The position numbers and the translations under genes are program-made. 64,000 bases of DNA, taken from assembly GCF_004745645.1 (NCBI RefSeq), contig NZ_SRMB01000003.1, positions 682,001 to 746,000 on the forward strand, written 5' to 3'. The notes beneath the pieces were generated by a model, which did no database searches, was not told the DNA's origin, and worked only from the letters and a program-made list of their open reading frames with translations. Numbering within the stretch: position 1 is the stretch's first letter; each line of letters begins with the position of its first letter. Shown here one piece after another: positions 1 through 7,655 of the stretch. Source of the stretch: Hymenobacter metallicola (GTDB lineage: Bacteria > Bacteroidota > Bacteroidia > Cytophagales > Hymenobacteraceae).

Positions 1-753
1 CACTTGGTAGGCCAGCCGTAGTCCTTCCCCGCCCGCCGTCGAGCCCCCGGCTTCCAGGTTATCCAGGGCGGCCAGGATTTCGGCGGGCCGGCTGCCCGAG
101 GTGGGCGGCAGTACTAGGCCCGCCGCCCCGGCATACACCACCATCGACACGTAGTCCTGGGGCCGCAGCTCGCGCACCAGTTCCCGCAGGCTGGCCTTGA
201 GCAGGGGCAGCTTGTTTTCGTCACTCATCGAGCCCGACACGTCGATAAGGAACACCAGGTTGGCGGGCGGCAAGGCGGCCTTGGCTACTTCCCGGCCCTG
301 CACCCCCACCAGCACCAGCCGATGCGCCGGGTTCCAGGGGCAGCGGGCCACTTCCGCATTCAGCGTGGCCGGGGCCTCCGGGCGCTGGGGCTGGGGGTAG
401 TCGTAGTGGAAATAGTTGATGAGCTCCTCCAGGCGCACCGCTTCCGGGGGTGGTAGTTGGTGGTTCTGGGTCAGGAAACGGCGCACGTTGCTGTAGCTGG
501 CCGGGTCTACGTCGATGGCAAAGGTGCTGAGCGGGGCTTGCCGGACGTCTTCAAACCGGTTTTCCGGCAGCCGGGCGTACGATTCCGTGTTGACAACCGG
601 TGGGGGCGTTTCGGCCTGGTCGGGCGCGGCCGGCGGCATCTCGTAGACGCTGGCTTGGTCGACGACTTCGTCGGAAGAATATTGTGGGGCACAGGCGGGC
701 AGCAGCAAGCCGCCGGCCAGCAGCCACAGGGGCCGCAAGCGGTTCAGGTTCAT
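1..753 (-). CDS. vWA-domain lipoprotein, C-terminus cut by window edge
   Basis: Open frame from the ATG at 751-753 to the window edge with no stop; 251 codons are visible. The N-terminus is a lipoprotein signal (lipobox LLPAC, Cys21). A stretch resembling the YfbK-type N-terminal region follows (STFAIDVDPASYSNVRRFL), then the start of a von Willebrand A domain with a MIDAS motif (DVSGSM). It is a close paralogue of the protein at 2196-4196, which shares the same blocks, but this copy lacks the carboxypeptidase-regulatory domain at its N-terminus. In this family the vWA domain binds a divalent metal and protein ligands at the cell envelope; the partner is unknown. The C-terminal DUF3520-like part expected from the paralogue would lie outside the window. 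Confidence 0.88.
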   Translation of the reverse strand, partial: MNLNRLRPLWLLAGGLLLPACAPQYSSDEVVDQASVYEMPPAAPDQAETPPPVVNTESYARLPENRFEDVRQAPLSTFAIDVDPASYSNVRRFLTQNHQLPPPEAVRLEELINYFHYDYPQPQRPEAPATLNAEVARCPWNPAHRLVLVGVQGREVAKAALPPANLVFLIDVSGSMSDENKLPLLKASLRELVRELRPQDYVSMVVYAGAAGLVLPPTSGSRPAEILAALDNLEAGGSTAGGEGLRLAYQV

Positions 754-1342
754 AAGAGGAAGGAGTAGGGATGAGAAGGGAAACGACCGAAATGCCCATG
801 CTTCCGCCGCTGAAGCCAATGGCTTGAATTCAGAACTTTTCCAGGAAAAGAAGCGCGTGGTCAGGAGCTGCCGTCGCGAGCGGACAGCCCGGAGAACGGG
901 GCGGAAGGGCTCTGCCAGGAGAGCTGCGGATTCGGTAATACGTGCGAAAGCGGCGCCGCTTCGTGGTTATTTATACCACGGTTCCCAACTAAGTAACCCA
1001 GCGGTTACACACTTTTTTCTAACATAATTCGGGCAAGAATAAGTAGCTGATAATTGTATAATAAAAAGGTATGCTGATTCGTTGGGCGCTGGCCCAAACA
1101 AAAAACTCCCGACCAGTCGCCCACCGGTCGGGAGTTTCTTTTGAGTGGCCCTCTGGCGGGAAGCGGTTACCCCCGCAGGACCTAATAAAGGGAGGTGGCG
1201 CCCGGCAGGCCGGAGCCCGGCCGCGGCTGTGTCCGGGCCACTTGCTGCCGTTGGGCAACAGGCAAGCCGCCCGGACCGTGGCGGCACCAGCTGCCGCAAG
1301 CAGCTGCCGATGCCTCATAAGATGGGCAGCACTTCTCATGAC
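754..1342. other. intergenic stretch upstream of the vWA lipoprotein
   Basis: About 590 bases with no convincing gene; the short frames here run through a terminator and have no recognisable features. It contains an AT-rich patch near 1003-1075 that may hold the promoter of the vWA gene, a small hairpin near 962-980 and the terminator at 1101-1141. Confidence 0.5.
1101..1141 (-). terminator. intrinsic terminator, downstream of the 268-aa regulatory-domain protein
   Basis: Twelve-base perfect stem (1103-1114 with 1126-1137) and an 11-base loop. The minus strand has a T-run right after the stem, and the plus strand also ends in Ts, so it may work both ways. It lies about 200 bases beyond the stop of the minus-strand gene at 1343. 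Confidence 0.75.
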
Positions 1343-2149
1343 TTAGTTGCCTTGCAAGGCGTGCTTGATACGCCACGGAATGCTGCGCAGCCGCTGCCAC
1401 ACGCCTTGCGGGGTGTAAATAGGGGAGGAAGAAACAGAGCAAGTAACTACGACCAAGCCGCCCAGCTGCCTGGTATCAGCTACCAACTGGATGCGTAGGG
1501 GTTGAGGGGTAGCTGGCTGGTGGATCTGGACTCTTTCGTAGCCAATAGAGCTGATCTGGAGCATACGGTGCTGGTCTTCGGGCAACACAGCCAGCGAGAA
1601 GGTGCCATCCGAAGCCGTGGACACGCCGTGCGTAGTGCCTTCCAAAAGCACCGTAACTCCGGGTAGACCCATGCCATTCTCTTTGTCGGTTATCCGGCCG
1701 GTCAGAGTAAAGGTGGGCTCGGCCGTATCCGTGGCTCTGTCCATAGGATTCGGGTGCTTCTTACCCGTTGGAGCCTCCGTTGGCACGCCCTGTTGGTCGG
1801 TGTAGGCATATTTACCCGCAGCATGCTGGGCCTGAGCCGTAGCAGGCACTACCGTCCGGACGCTCAGCAACGCCGCTGTAGCGGCCAGGGCCGTTTGCCA
1901 CCACGCGGCCCGGGGCGCCGCCACAACCGCCTGCAGCTCCCGGTTGAGCTGACTGGCCCCAAACCGCCCGCAGGTAGGGCGCGTGGCGGCGGCCAGCATG
2001 GCTAGGATTTCGGCGTCGGTTTTCTGGGTGAAGTCGATAACTACTTTTTGGCAGGCGGCGCAGTGGCGGCCGGGGCCCTGCGGGGTCATAGCGGCCCAGG
2101 GCTGAGTGCAGGGTTGGGCAATGGTCAGGGTAGCAGAGGATAAGCGCAT
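1343..2149 (-). CDS. membrane protein with N-terminal CxxC module and carboxypeptidase-regulatory-like domain
   Basis: 268 aa. Residues 1-75 form a cysteine module: HCAACQKVVIDFTQKTDAEI followed by CGRFGASQLNR, a combination that recurs at the N-terminus of Bacteroidota membrane proteins and looks like a small metal-binding domain. A probable membrane segment at about 84-105 follows. From about 148 there is a carboxypeptidase-D-regulatory-like beta-sandwich (TLTGRITDKENGMGLPGVTV, then SSIGYERVQI), ending in a stretch like the start of SusC-type receptors (LGGLVVVT). The topology predicts the Cys module inside and the beta-sandwich in the periplasm, as in an anti-sigma-like sensor, but no sigma factor is adjacent. 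Function is unknown. It sits between two vWA genes on the same strand with its own terminator. Confidence 0.85.
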   Translation of the reverse strand: MRLSSATLTIAQPCTQPWAAMTPQGPGRHCAACQKVVIDFTQKTDAEILAMLAAATRPTCGRFGASQLNRELQAVVAAPRAAWWQTALAATAALLSVRTVVPATAQAQHAAGKYAYTDQQGVPTEAPTGKKHPNPMDRATDTAEPTFTLTGRITDKENGMGLPGVTVLLEGTTHGVSTASDGTFSLAVLPEDQHRMLQISSIGYERVQIHQPATPQPLRIQLVADTRQLGGLVVVTCSVSSSPIYTPQGVWQRLRSIPWRIKHALQGN

Positions 2150-2195
2150 AAAAAGGCTGAGTATCAGAAGCGGAGAATAGAAAAGGCGGGGCGGC

Positions 2196-4196
2196 TTAGC
2201 GGGTGCCCACGGCGCCGGCTACCGGGCTCAGGCCCTCGGCCAGCTTTACCAGGCGCACAAACTCGGCCCGGTAGCCGTCGGCGTCGGTGCCGCGGGCGGC
2301 CTGGGCCAGCTGCTCGGTGCTGCGGTAGGTGGCCGTGCCCCGGTGGTCGGACTGGCGCAGCAGCATGCCAAACTGGGCCACGGCGGCCGCGAAGCGCAGG
2401 TTTTCGGAGGCCTGCGTGATGGGCACGGCCGGGCCGCGCAGGGTGCGCTCCAGCAGCTGGCTGGTGTGGCCCTGAGGCTCCTTGTAGCGCAGCTTCACGG
2501 TCATCAGGTCGGTGGCGGTGGGGGCGGGCTGGGCCGGCGTGGGGTTTGGCTGGTACTTCAGCGGGTCGATGCCGGTGGGGGCACCGGGCGGAATCAGCTC
2601 GTAGAGGGCCGTCACGGTGTGGCCCGCGCCCAGCTCCCCGGCGTCTTTGCGGTCATTGTTGAAATCCTCGGCGGCCAGGGCGCGGTTTTCGTAGCCCAGC
2701 AGGCGGTACTGCTGCACCCGGGCCGGGTTGAATTCGAGCTGAAGCTTCACGTCCTTGGCCAGGGTGAACAAGGTGCCGCCGAACTGCCGGACCAGCACCC
2801 GGCGGGCTTCGTCGAGGTTGTCGAGGTAGGCGTAGTTGCCGTTGCCCTTGTCGGCCAGGCGCTCCATCTTGCTGTCCTGGTAGTTGCCCTGGCCCACGCC
2901 CAGCACCGTGAGAAACACGCCCGACTCCCGCTCCTCGGTAATGAGCCGTTCCATGGCGTCGTCCGAGCTTTCGCCCACGTTGAAGTCGCCATCGGTAGCC
3001 AGAATCACGCGGTTGTTGCCCTCCTTCCGAAACTGCTCCCGGGCCACCTGATAGGCCAGGCGCAGGCCCGCCCCGCCCGCCGTGGAGCCGCCCGCGCTGA
3101 GCCGGTCGATGGCCCCGAGAATGTCGGCCTGGCGGTTGCCGGGCGTAGGGGGCAGCACCAGGCCGGCCGCCCCGGCATACACCACCAGCGCTACTTTGTC
3201 CTGGGGGCGCAGCTCGCGCACCAGCTGGCGCAGGCCGGCCTGCACTAGGGGCAGCTTGTCGGGCTCATCCATGGAGCCCGACACATCCACCAGGAACACC
3301 AGGTTGGCCGGCGGCAGCTTCTCGGTGCTCACCTGCCGGCCCTGCAGGGCCACATGCAGCAGTTGGTGGGCGGGGTTCCAGGGGCATACGGCCAGTTCGG
3401 TAGTGATGGAAACCGGGTCGGGGCCGCTGGGCTGGGGGTAGTTGTAGTGAAAGTAATTGAGCATTTCCTCTACCCGCACCGCGTCCTGCGGGGGGCGCTG
3501 GCCCTGGTTGAGAAAGCGGCGCACGTTGGCGTAGCTGGCCGCGTCCACGTCGATGGAAAACGTGCTCAGCGGTTCTTTCTGGGCCGAGTGAAAGCTGTTT
3601 TCCTTAATCGAGGCATATGACTCGCCGGTACCGGGCGCCGCAGGGCGGGGAGGCGCGGAATCAGAGAATACATCTGCTGCAACAGGCGCATTCCATTGGG
3701 CTTTCTGTTTCCGCATCCTCCCCGCCGGTGTCGGGCGCTGCACCTGCACGCCGGCTACTTTGCCTTCTACCTGCGACACGGAGCCGCTCACTTGCCGCCG
3801 CTCCTCCTGCGCGCCATAGCCCGTAACAACCACTTCGCCAAGTAGTTTAGCGTCGGGCGTGAGGCCCACATGGAGCGAGTCGGCGGCCGGAACGCTTACT
3901 TCCCGGGGCACGTAGCCGACGGCGGTAAACACGAGCTTCTTGCTCCCTTTCGGGATAAGGAGGCTATACCGACCGTCAGGGTTGCTTGAGGCACCGATAG
4001 TAGTACCTTTTACCAGTACCCTCACGCCGGGCAGGCCTTGGCCGGTGGTGCGGTCCGTGACGCGGCCGTGCAGGGTGCGCTCGGGGGCGGGTGGGGCTAC
4101 CTGCACCGGGCGGGCCTGGGGTACCAACGGGAACGGACGGGCTGAGGCCGGGGCCGCCAGCAGGCAGCCGACTCCCAGGAGAAAGAGGTTTTTCAT
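2196..4196 (-). CDS. vWA protein with SusC-like carboxypeptidase-regulatory N-terminus
   Basis: 666 aa from ATG 4194-4196; the frame extends 21 codons further up, but this Met begins a clear signal peptide (MKNLFLLGVGCLLAAPASA). Residues 41-118 are a carboxypeptidase-regulatory-like domain (GRVTDRTTGQGLPGVRVLVK). Residues 120-138 (EVVVTGYGAQEERRQVSGSV) match the segment that joins this domain to the plug in SusC-like TonB-dependent receptors, yet no barrel follows. A YfbK-like N-terminal region (about 191-290), a vWA domain with MIDAS DVSGS at 304-308 and a C-terminal DUF3520-like region follow. It is probably exported and envelope-attached. The paralogue at 1-753 lacks the first two modules. 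The binding partner is unknown. Confidence 0.9.
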   Translation of the reverse strand: MKNLFLLGVGCLLAAPASARPFPLVPQARPVQVAPPAPERTLHGRVTDRTTGQGLPGVRVLVKGTTIGASSNPDGRYSLLIPKGSKKLVFTAVGYVPREVSVPAADSLHVGLTPDAKLLGEVVVTGYGAQEERRQVSGSVSQVEGKVAGVQVQRPTPAGRMRKQKAQWNAPVAADVFSDSAPPRPAAPGTGESYASIKENSFHSAQKEPLSTFSIDVDAASYANVRRFLNQGQRPPQDAVRVEEMLNYFHYNYPQPSGPDPVSITTELAVCPWNPAHQLLHVALQGRQVSTEKLPPANLVFLVDVSGSMDEPDKLPLVQAGLRQLVRELRPQDKVALVVYAGAAGLVLPPTPGNRQADILGAIDRLSAGGSTAGGAGLRLAYQVAREQFRKEGNNRVILATDGDFNVGESSDDAMERLITEERESGVFLTVLGVGQGNYQDSKMERLADKGNGNYAYLDNLDEARRVLVRQFGGTLFTLAKDVKLQLEFNPARVQQYRLLGYENRALAAEDFNNDRKDAGELGAGHTVTALYELIPPGAPTGIDPLKYQPNPTPAQPAPTATDLMTVKLRYKEPQGHTSQLLERTLRGPAVPITQASENLRFAAAVAQFGMLLRQSDHRGTATYRSTEQLAQAARGTDADGYRAEFVRLVKLAEGLSPVAGAVGTR

Positions 4197-4368
4197 ACAG
4201 GGCAGGTCGTCGTGAAAGGGTTTCACTAGGATGATGCGCCGCCCGCCAGGATTCCACACCGGCCCGCAAAAAATTCTTTACTCTCTGCCCCGGCTGTTAT
4301 CTTGCCGGTCGCCTATCGTTAGCCAGGGGCCGCCGCTGTGCCGACTCCTGCGTTATCCTTCGTTCCCT

Positions 4369-4917
4369 ATGCTACCAGCCCGATTCTATCTCTACGCCAG
4401 CCTACTGCTGCTCACTCAGTGTAGCAAGTGCAAGCAAGGGGACCCATTTCCCAAAAACCAATTGCCCTGGGCTACCCAGACCGGGGCCAACACGTTCGGC
4501 TGTCTGGTTAACGGGCAGCTTTACTTGCCCCAGGGCAATGTGGGCAGCCGCAATTTCAATGTGTCCTATGATCCTACCTTTAGGGGCGGCGCTGTTGTGA
4601 TTGAAACATATAGGGTGGAGAATAATAGGACAAAATTTCTCAGCATTGATGCTGCGCCTATTACTGCTATTGGTTCCTATTCATTGGATCTACAGCAAGG
4701 AGTTGGTGAAGTTCTTTACACCGATACTGATGGGCAACTGTCTCCATGTAGTGCTATGTATGATAGTCGAGATGTGAGCTACAGAAAAGGCAGGATGAAT
4801 ATTACGCGCTTTGACCAACAGGCCCGCATCATTTCAGGCACCTTCGACGTGACTATCGGTCGTACGGGCTGCGATACGCTCAAAGTAACGCAAGGGCGGT
4901 TTGACGCCCGGTTTTAG
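4369..4917 (+). CDS. small lipoprotein, DUF6252-like
   Basis: 182 aa starting at MLPARFYLYASLLLLTQC, a lipoprotein signal with Cys18; the frame is open further upstream (to 4231), but those codons overlap the divergent vWA gene start and have no signal sequence. The mature part opens with TGANTFGCLVNG, a motif common at the start of a Bacteroidota lipoprotein family (DUF6252-like, from memory), followed by an all-beta-looking chain with a late Cys pair (CSAMY and GCDTL). Codon use between about 4560 and 4800 is less GC-rich than in neighbouring genes, which may reflect recent arrival or weak selection. Divergent from the vWA gene, so 4197-4368 holds both promoters. Function unknown. Confidence 0.8.
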   Translation: MLPARFYLYASLLLLTQCSKCKQGDPFPKNQLPWATQTGANTFGCLVNGQLYLPQGNVGSRNFNVSYDPTFRGGAVVIETYRVENNRTKFLSIDAAPITAIGSYSLDLQQGVGEVLYTDTDGQLSPCSAMYDSRDVSYRKGRMNITRFDQQARIISGTFDVTIGRTGCDTLKVTQGRFDARF

Positions 4918-4947
4918 GCGGTATTCTTTCCCTATTCCCTTTCCTAT

Positions 4948-5034
4948 ATGAACAAGCTTCCCCTCCTGCTCCTGGGCTGGTGGCTAGCCCTGGCTGTGCC
5001 CGGCTACGCCGTCTCGACCCCGCCCCGCAAATAA
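4948..5034 (+). CDS. possible 28-residue secreted peptide
   Basis: ATG at 4948, 30 bases after the previous stop, gives MNKLPLLLLGWWLALAVPGY and eight more residues before TAA. It is almost only a signal peptide: Lys3, a Leu/Trp/Ala core and a possible cleavage site after PGYA, leaving about seven residues (VSTPPRK). It could be a tiny secreted peptide, a leader for the downstream sigma gene, or the decayed start of a lost exported protein. No homologue is recognised. Confidence 0.35.
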   Translation: MNKLPLLLLGWWLALAVPGYAVSTPPRK

Positions 5035-5124
5035 ATTGCCTGGAGACGGGGCCGAGCCGCCGGGTCCAACAACGCCCCCGATGCCGTATCTTGGCCCGTG
5101 GCCCGCGCCGGCCATTCTGTTGCT

Positions 5125-5742
5125 ATGTTTTTCAAACGCCGCCCCAAGTCGCCCACCGAGCTATCCGATGAGGAGCTGCTCGCCCGCTACCGCCTCGAAG
5201 GCGCCGTAGCCGACCTGGGCGTGCTCTACGAGCGGCACATGCCCCTGGTGTTTGCCGTGTGCCGCAAGTACCTGCGCCCCGACGAAGACGCCCAGGACGC
5301 GGTGATGCAGCTCTTCGAGAAACTCCTCGACACGCTGCGCCGCCACGAGGTCAGCAACTTCCCAGCCTGGCTGCAAACCACGGCCCGCAACCACTGCCTG
5401 ATGATCCTGCGGGCCCGGCAGCGGGCCGGCCCCGACGGGGCCCTGGTGCTGCATTTTCCCGACGCGGCCGATATGGAATCGGCCGGCGTGCTGCATCAGG
5501 GAGGTGATGCGACCGAAGAACAAGAACTTACCGAAGCCCGCCTCCAGGCCCTGGAGCATGCCCTGGCCGATTTGCCTGCGGGCCAGCGCCGCTGCCTGGA
5601 GCTGTTCTACCTCGAAAAAAAGTGCTACCGCGCCATTGCCGACCTCACCGGCTTCGATCTGGGCCTGGTGAAAAGCCACCTCCAGAACGGCAAGCGCAAC
5701 CTTAAACGTTACCTCGACTCTGCTCCCAATGCGGCCCGCTAA
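5125..5742 (+). CDS. RNA polymerase sigma-70 family (ECF-type) sigma factor
   Basis: 205 aa. ATG 5125 is preferred over an in-frame GTG at 5098 because the family pattern (SDEELLARYR) begins just after it. Region 2 is visible at about 33-65 (YERHMPLVFAVCRKYL, then DAQDAVMQLFEKLL), and a C-terminal region 4 with helix-turn-helix at about 145-195 (LADLPAGQRRCLELFYLEKK, then LVKSHLQNGKRNLKRYL). It directs RNA polymerase to a specific promoter set when not held by its anti-sigma. Its last 14 bases overlap the next gene, the predicted anti-sigma factor, which points to translational coupling and roughly equal amounts of the two. The regulon cannot be read from this window. Confidence 0.92.
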   Translation: MFFKRRPKSPTELSDEELLARYRLEGAVADLGVLYERHMPLVFAVCRKYLRPDEDAQDAVMQLFEKLLDTLRRHEVSNFPAWLQTTARNHCLMILRARQRAGPDGALVLHFPDAADMESAGVLHQGGDATEEQELTEARLQALEHALADLPAGQRRCLELFYLEKKCYRAIADLTGFDLGLVKSHLQNGKRNLKRYLDSAPNAAR

Positions 5743-6838
5743 TCAGCCTCCTGTTCCACCGTTGCTCCCAGCCCCTGATGCGGCCGGGCACCTGCCGCTG
5801 CCCTTGCTGCGGCAGTACGTGGCCGGAGCGTTGCCCGCCGCCGAGCAGCACCGCGTCGAGGCCCACACCCTGGACTGCCCCCGCTGCGCCGAGGTGCTCG
5901 AGGGCCTGGAGCTCACCGACGCCGCTTCCACCGATCAGGCCCTAATGGAGTTGCAGCAGCGCCTGCGCCAGCGCGTAGCCCAAGCAGAAGTGCCCCAGCG
6001 GGCATTTCGGGCGTGGCAGGCCGTGGCCGCCGTGCTGCTCTTGCTGCTGGCCAGCACGGCCGTGTGGTGGGGCCTGCGCCGCCCGGCCGCTCCCGTTGCT
6101 GAATCGGCCCCGGTGGCTATGCAGCTGCCCAAGGTAGCCGATAACGCGGCTACGGCCCCCGTCACGACCCCGCCGGAAGCCGAGACTGCGCCCGAAGCCC
6201 CGGCTGTAGCCTCGGCCCCCGTACTCACCGAGCCTGCCGCACCGGCTCCTGTTGCGCCGCGCCCGGAGCTGCCTCGTCGGGCGTCCCGGACGGCCCGTCG
6301 GGCTGCGGCTCCGGCGGTAGCCTCGGTTCCCGATTCCCCGGCAGAGGTCAGCGGTACAATGGCGGCAGCTGACCAAGCTCCCGCCGTCGCGCTACAAACG
6401 GCCCCAGCCAACGCGGCAGCCCCGGAGGCTGCTACGGAAAGTAAAGCTCTTGTCGATACGGTAGGGGCTCCGGCCGGGGCAATTGCCAAGAGCAAGCAAA
6501 TCCTGACCGAGGAGCGCGTGGCCCGCAAATCGGCTCTGCCCCCGGTGCCCACGCTGAGCCCGCAACCGGCCGGGGGCTACGCCCGCCTGCGCGAATACCT
6601 GCGACGCGAAGGCATGTACCGGCCCGAACTTCCGGTGCAGCAGCTCTCGGGCACGGTACGGGTGAAATTCACGGTAACGGCCGCCGGCAAGCTCGAAAAC
6701 TTCCAGATCGTGCGCAGCATGCGGGCCGACTACGACGCCGAGGCCATCCGCCTGCTCTGCGAAGGCCCCACCTGGCAGCCCGGCACGGCCAACGGCCGCC
6801 GCGCCGACCAAGTCGTTGAAATCAACATCAGCTTCTGA
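5729..6838 (+). CDS. anti-sigma factor with zinc-finger-like N-terminus and TonB C-terminal domain
   Basis: 369 aa. The N-terminal cytoplasmic part has the anti-sigma zf-HC2-like pattern (His then DCPRCAEVLEGLEL near residue 50). A single membrane segment follows at about 93-113 (AVAAVLLLLLASTAVWWG). Residues 115-270 are a long Ala/Pro/Val-rich periplasmic spacer. The last 80 residues are a TonB C-terminal domain (GTVRVKFTVTAAGKLENFQI, ending VVEINISF). This layout would put the sigma-binding part in the cytoplasm and a TonB-like domain in the periplasm, so it may sense an outer-membrane receptor or cell-wall state and release the overlapping sigma factor. The family assignment is firm; the signalling model is inference. 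The gene ends at a very strong terminator. Confidence 0.88.
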   Translation: MRPANQPPVPPLLPAPDAAGHLPLPLLRQYVAGALPAAEQHRVEAHTLDCPRCAEVLEGLELTDAASTDQALMELQQRLRQRVAQAEVPQRAFRAWQAVAAVLLLLLASTAVWWGLRRPAAPVAESAPVAMQLPKVADNAATAPVTTPPEAETAPEAPAVASAPVLTEPAAPAPVAPRPELPRRASRTARRAAAPAVASVPDSPAEVSGTMAAADQAPAVALQTAPANAAAPEAATESKALVDTVGAPAGAIAKSKQILTEERVARKSALPPVPTLSPQPAGGYARLREYLRREGMYRPELPVQQLSGTVRVKFTVTAAGKLENFQIVRSMRADYDAEAIRLLCEGPTWQPGTANGRRADQVVEINISF

Positions 6839-6847
6839 TACCGGCTT

Positions 6848-6905
6848 CCTGTATAAAGACAAAGAAGCGGCCCTACACAGGGCCGCTTCTTTGTCTTTAT
6901 ACAGG
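6848..6905. terminator. perfect 26-bp bidirectional terminator
   Basis: Arms 6848-6873 and 6880-6905 are exact reverse complements with a 6-base loop (tacaca). A/T-rich segments lie within each outer arm (ttctttgtctttata). It separates the convergent anti-sigma gene (ends 6838) and dodecin-like gene (ends 6922) and probably stops transcription from both sides. Confidence 0.8.
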
Positions 6906-6921
6906 AGTGATGTGGAGGTAG

Positions 6922-7305
6922 CTACCCGCTGTAGCCGCCGCCGCTTTCGGCTTCGGTGGCGCTGCCCCCGGGTTCTACGTCGCGGGGCAGGTCGGGCTGG
7001 GTTTTCACCTGTACCTGGCTGTAGTCGGGGCTGCCGTCGCCGGCCGGAGTGGGCGTGTCGATGGCCGCGGCGGGCTGGTGCTGGGCGCTGGGATCCCACT
7101 TGTGCATCACCTCAAAGCTGATTTTAGCCGTGATGCGGTACTCCACAATCTTGTTGTCGCGCACCCGGCAGCTCTGGTCCTTGATATAAATCGACTTAAT
7201 GCCTTTCACAGTGGTGCTGGCTTCGGTCAGGGCACGTTGCAGGGCATCTTCAAAGCTTTTCTCGGAAGAAGCCAGAACCTCGATTACTTTTTTGATTGTG
7301 CTCAT
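6922..7305 (-). CDS. dodecin-like protein with long disordered C-terminal tail
   Basis: 127 aa. Residues 1-70 have the dodecin pattern of one helix and three strands: KVIEVLASSEKSFEDALQRA, then IKSIYIKDQSCRV, then YRITAKISFEV. Classical dodecins form dodecamers that store flavins between paired Trp residues. Here the position of that Trp in my alignment is a Ser (GIKSIYI), while the following Gln is kept, so canonical flavin stacking is doubtful. Residues 73-127 are a Pro/Gly/Asp/Ser-rich tail that typical dodecins of about 70 aa lack. Single gene, facing the anti-sigma gene across a shared terminator. Confidence 0.85.
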   Translation of the reverse strand: MSTIKKVIEVLASSEKSFEDALQRALTEASTTVKGIKSIYIKDQSCRVRDNKIVEYRITAKISFEVMHKWDPSAQHQPAAAIDTPTPAGDGSPDYSQVQVKTQPDLPRDVEPGGSATEAESGGGYSG

Positions 7306-7655
7306 AGCGCAGAAAGGTGTTGGGGATGGTGCTTGGGAGAAAGTGTACGTAGCCGAGAGGTAAACAGCTGTCGGGGTTGGGCAAAAATGGCCTTTCGTGC
7401 GCCAGAATCAGGCACCGCAAGAACCTGCGGCCCTAAGCCTTTCGTCGGCGGTTTCGCAGATTTGGTCGATGTGGTGCAATGCTAAGTAGTTGGCTTTTAG
7501 CTGAAAGGCGAACCGGGTAGCGGCCCGTTTGGGCCCAGTGGCTCAACTGGCACGGTTTTGTAATGTAGACTCCTCAGAACGCCCGCTGTTGCAATGCGCG
7601 CCCCGCAGCAGCCCGCTTCCTTTCTGACATATCCCTCCTGATTTTCCTTTTTGCC
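7306..7655. other. divergent intergenic region between dodecin-like and barrel genes
   Basis: About 350 bases with no supported gene. Both flanking genes start here, so it should hold two promoters. I see no strong hairpin or consensus box. Confidence 0.5.

Noticed and set aside
962..980. small hairpin cgtggt/accacg
   Set aside because: Short stem without T-run; not placed to end or control a supported gene.
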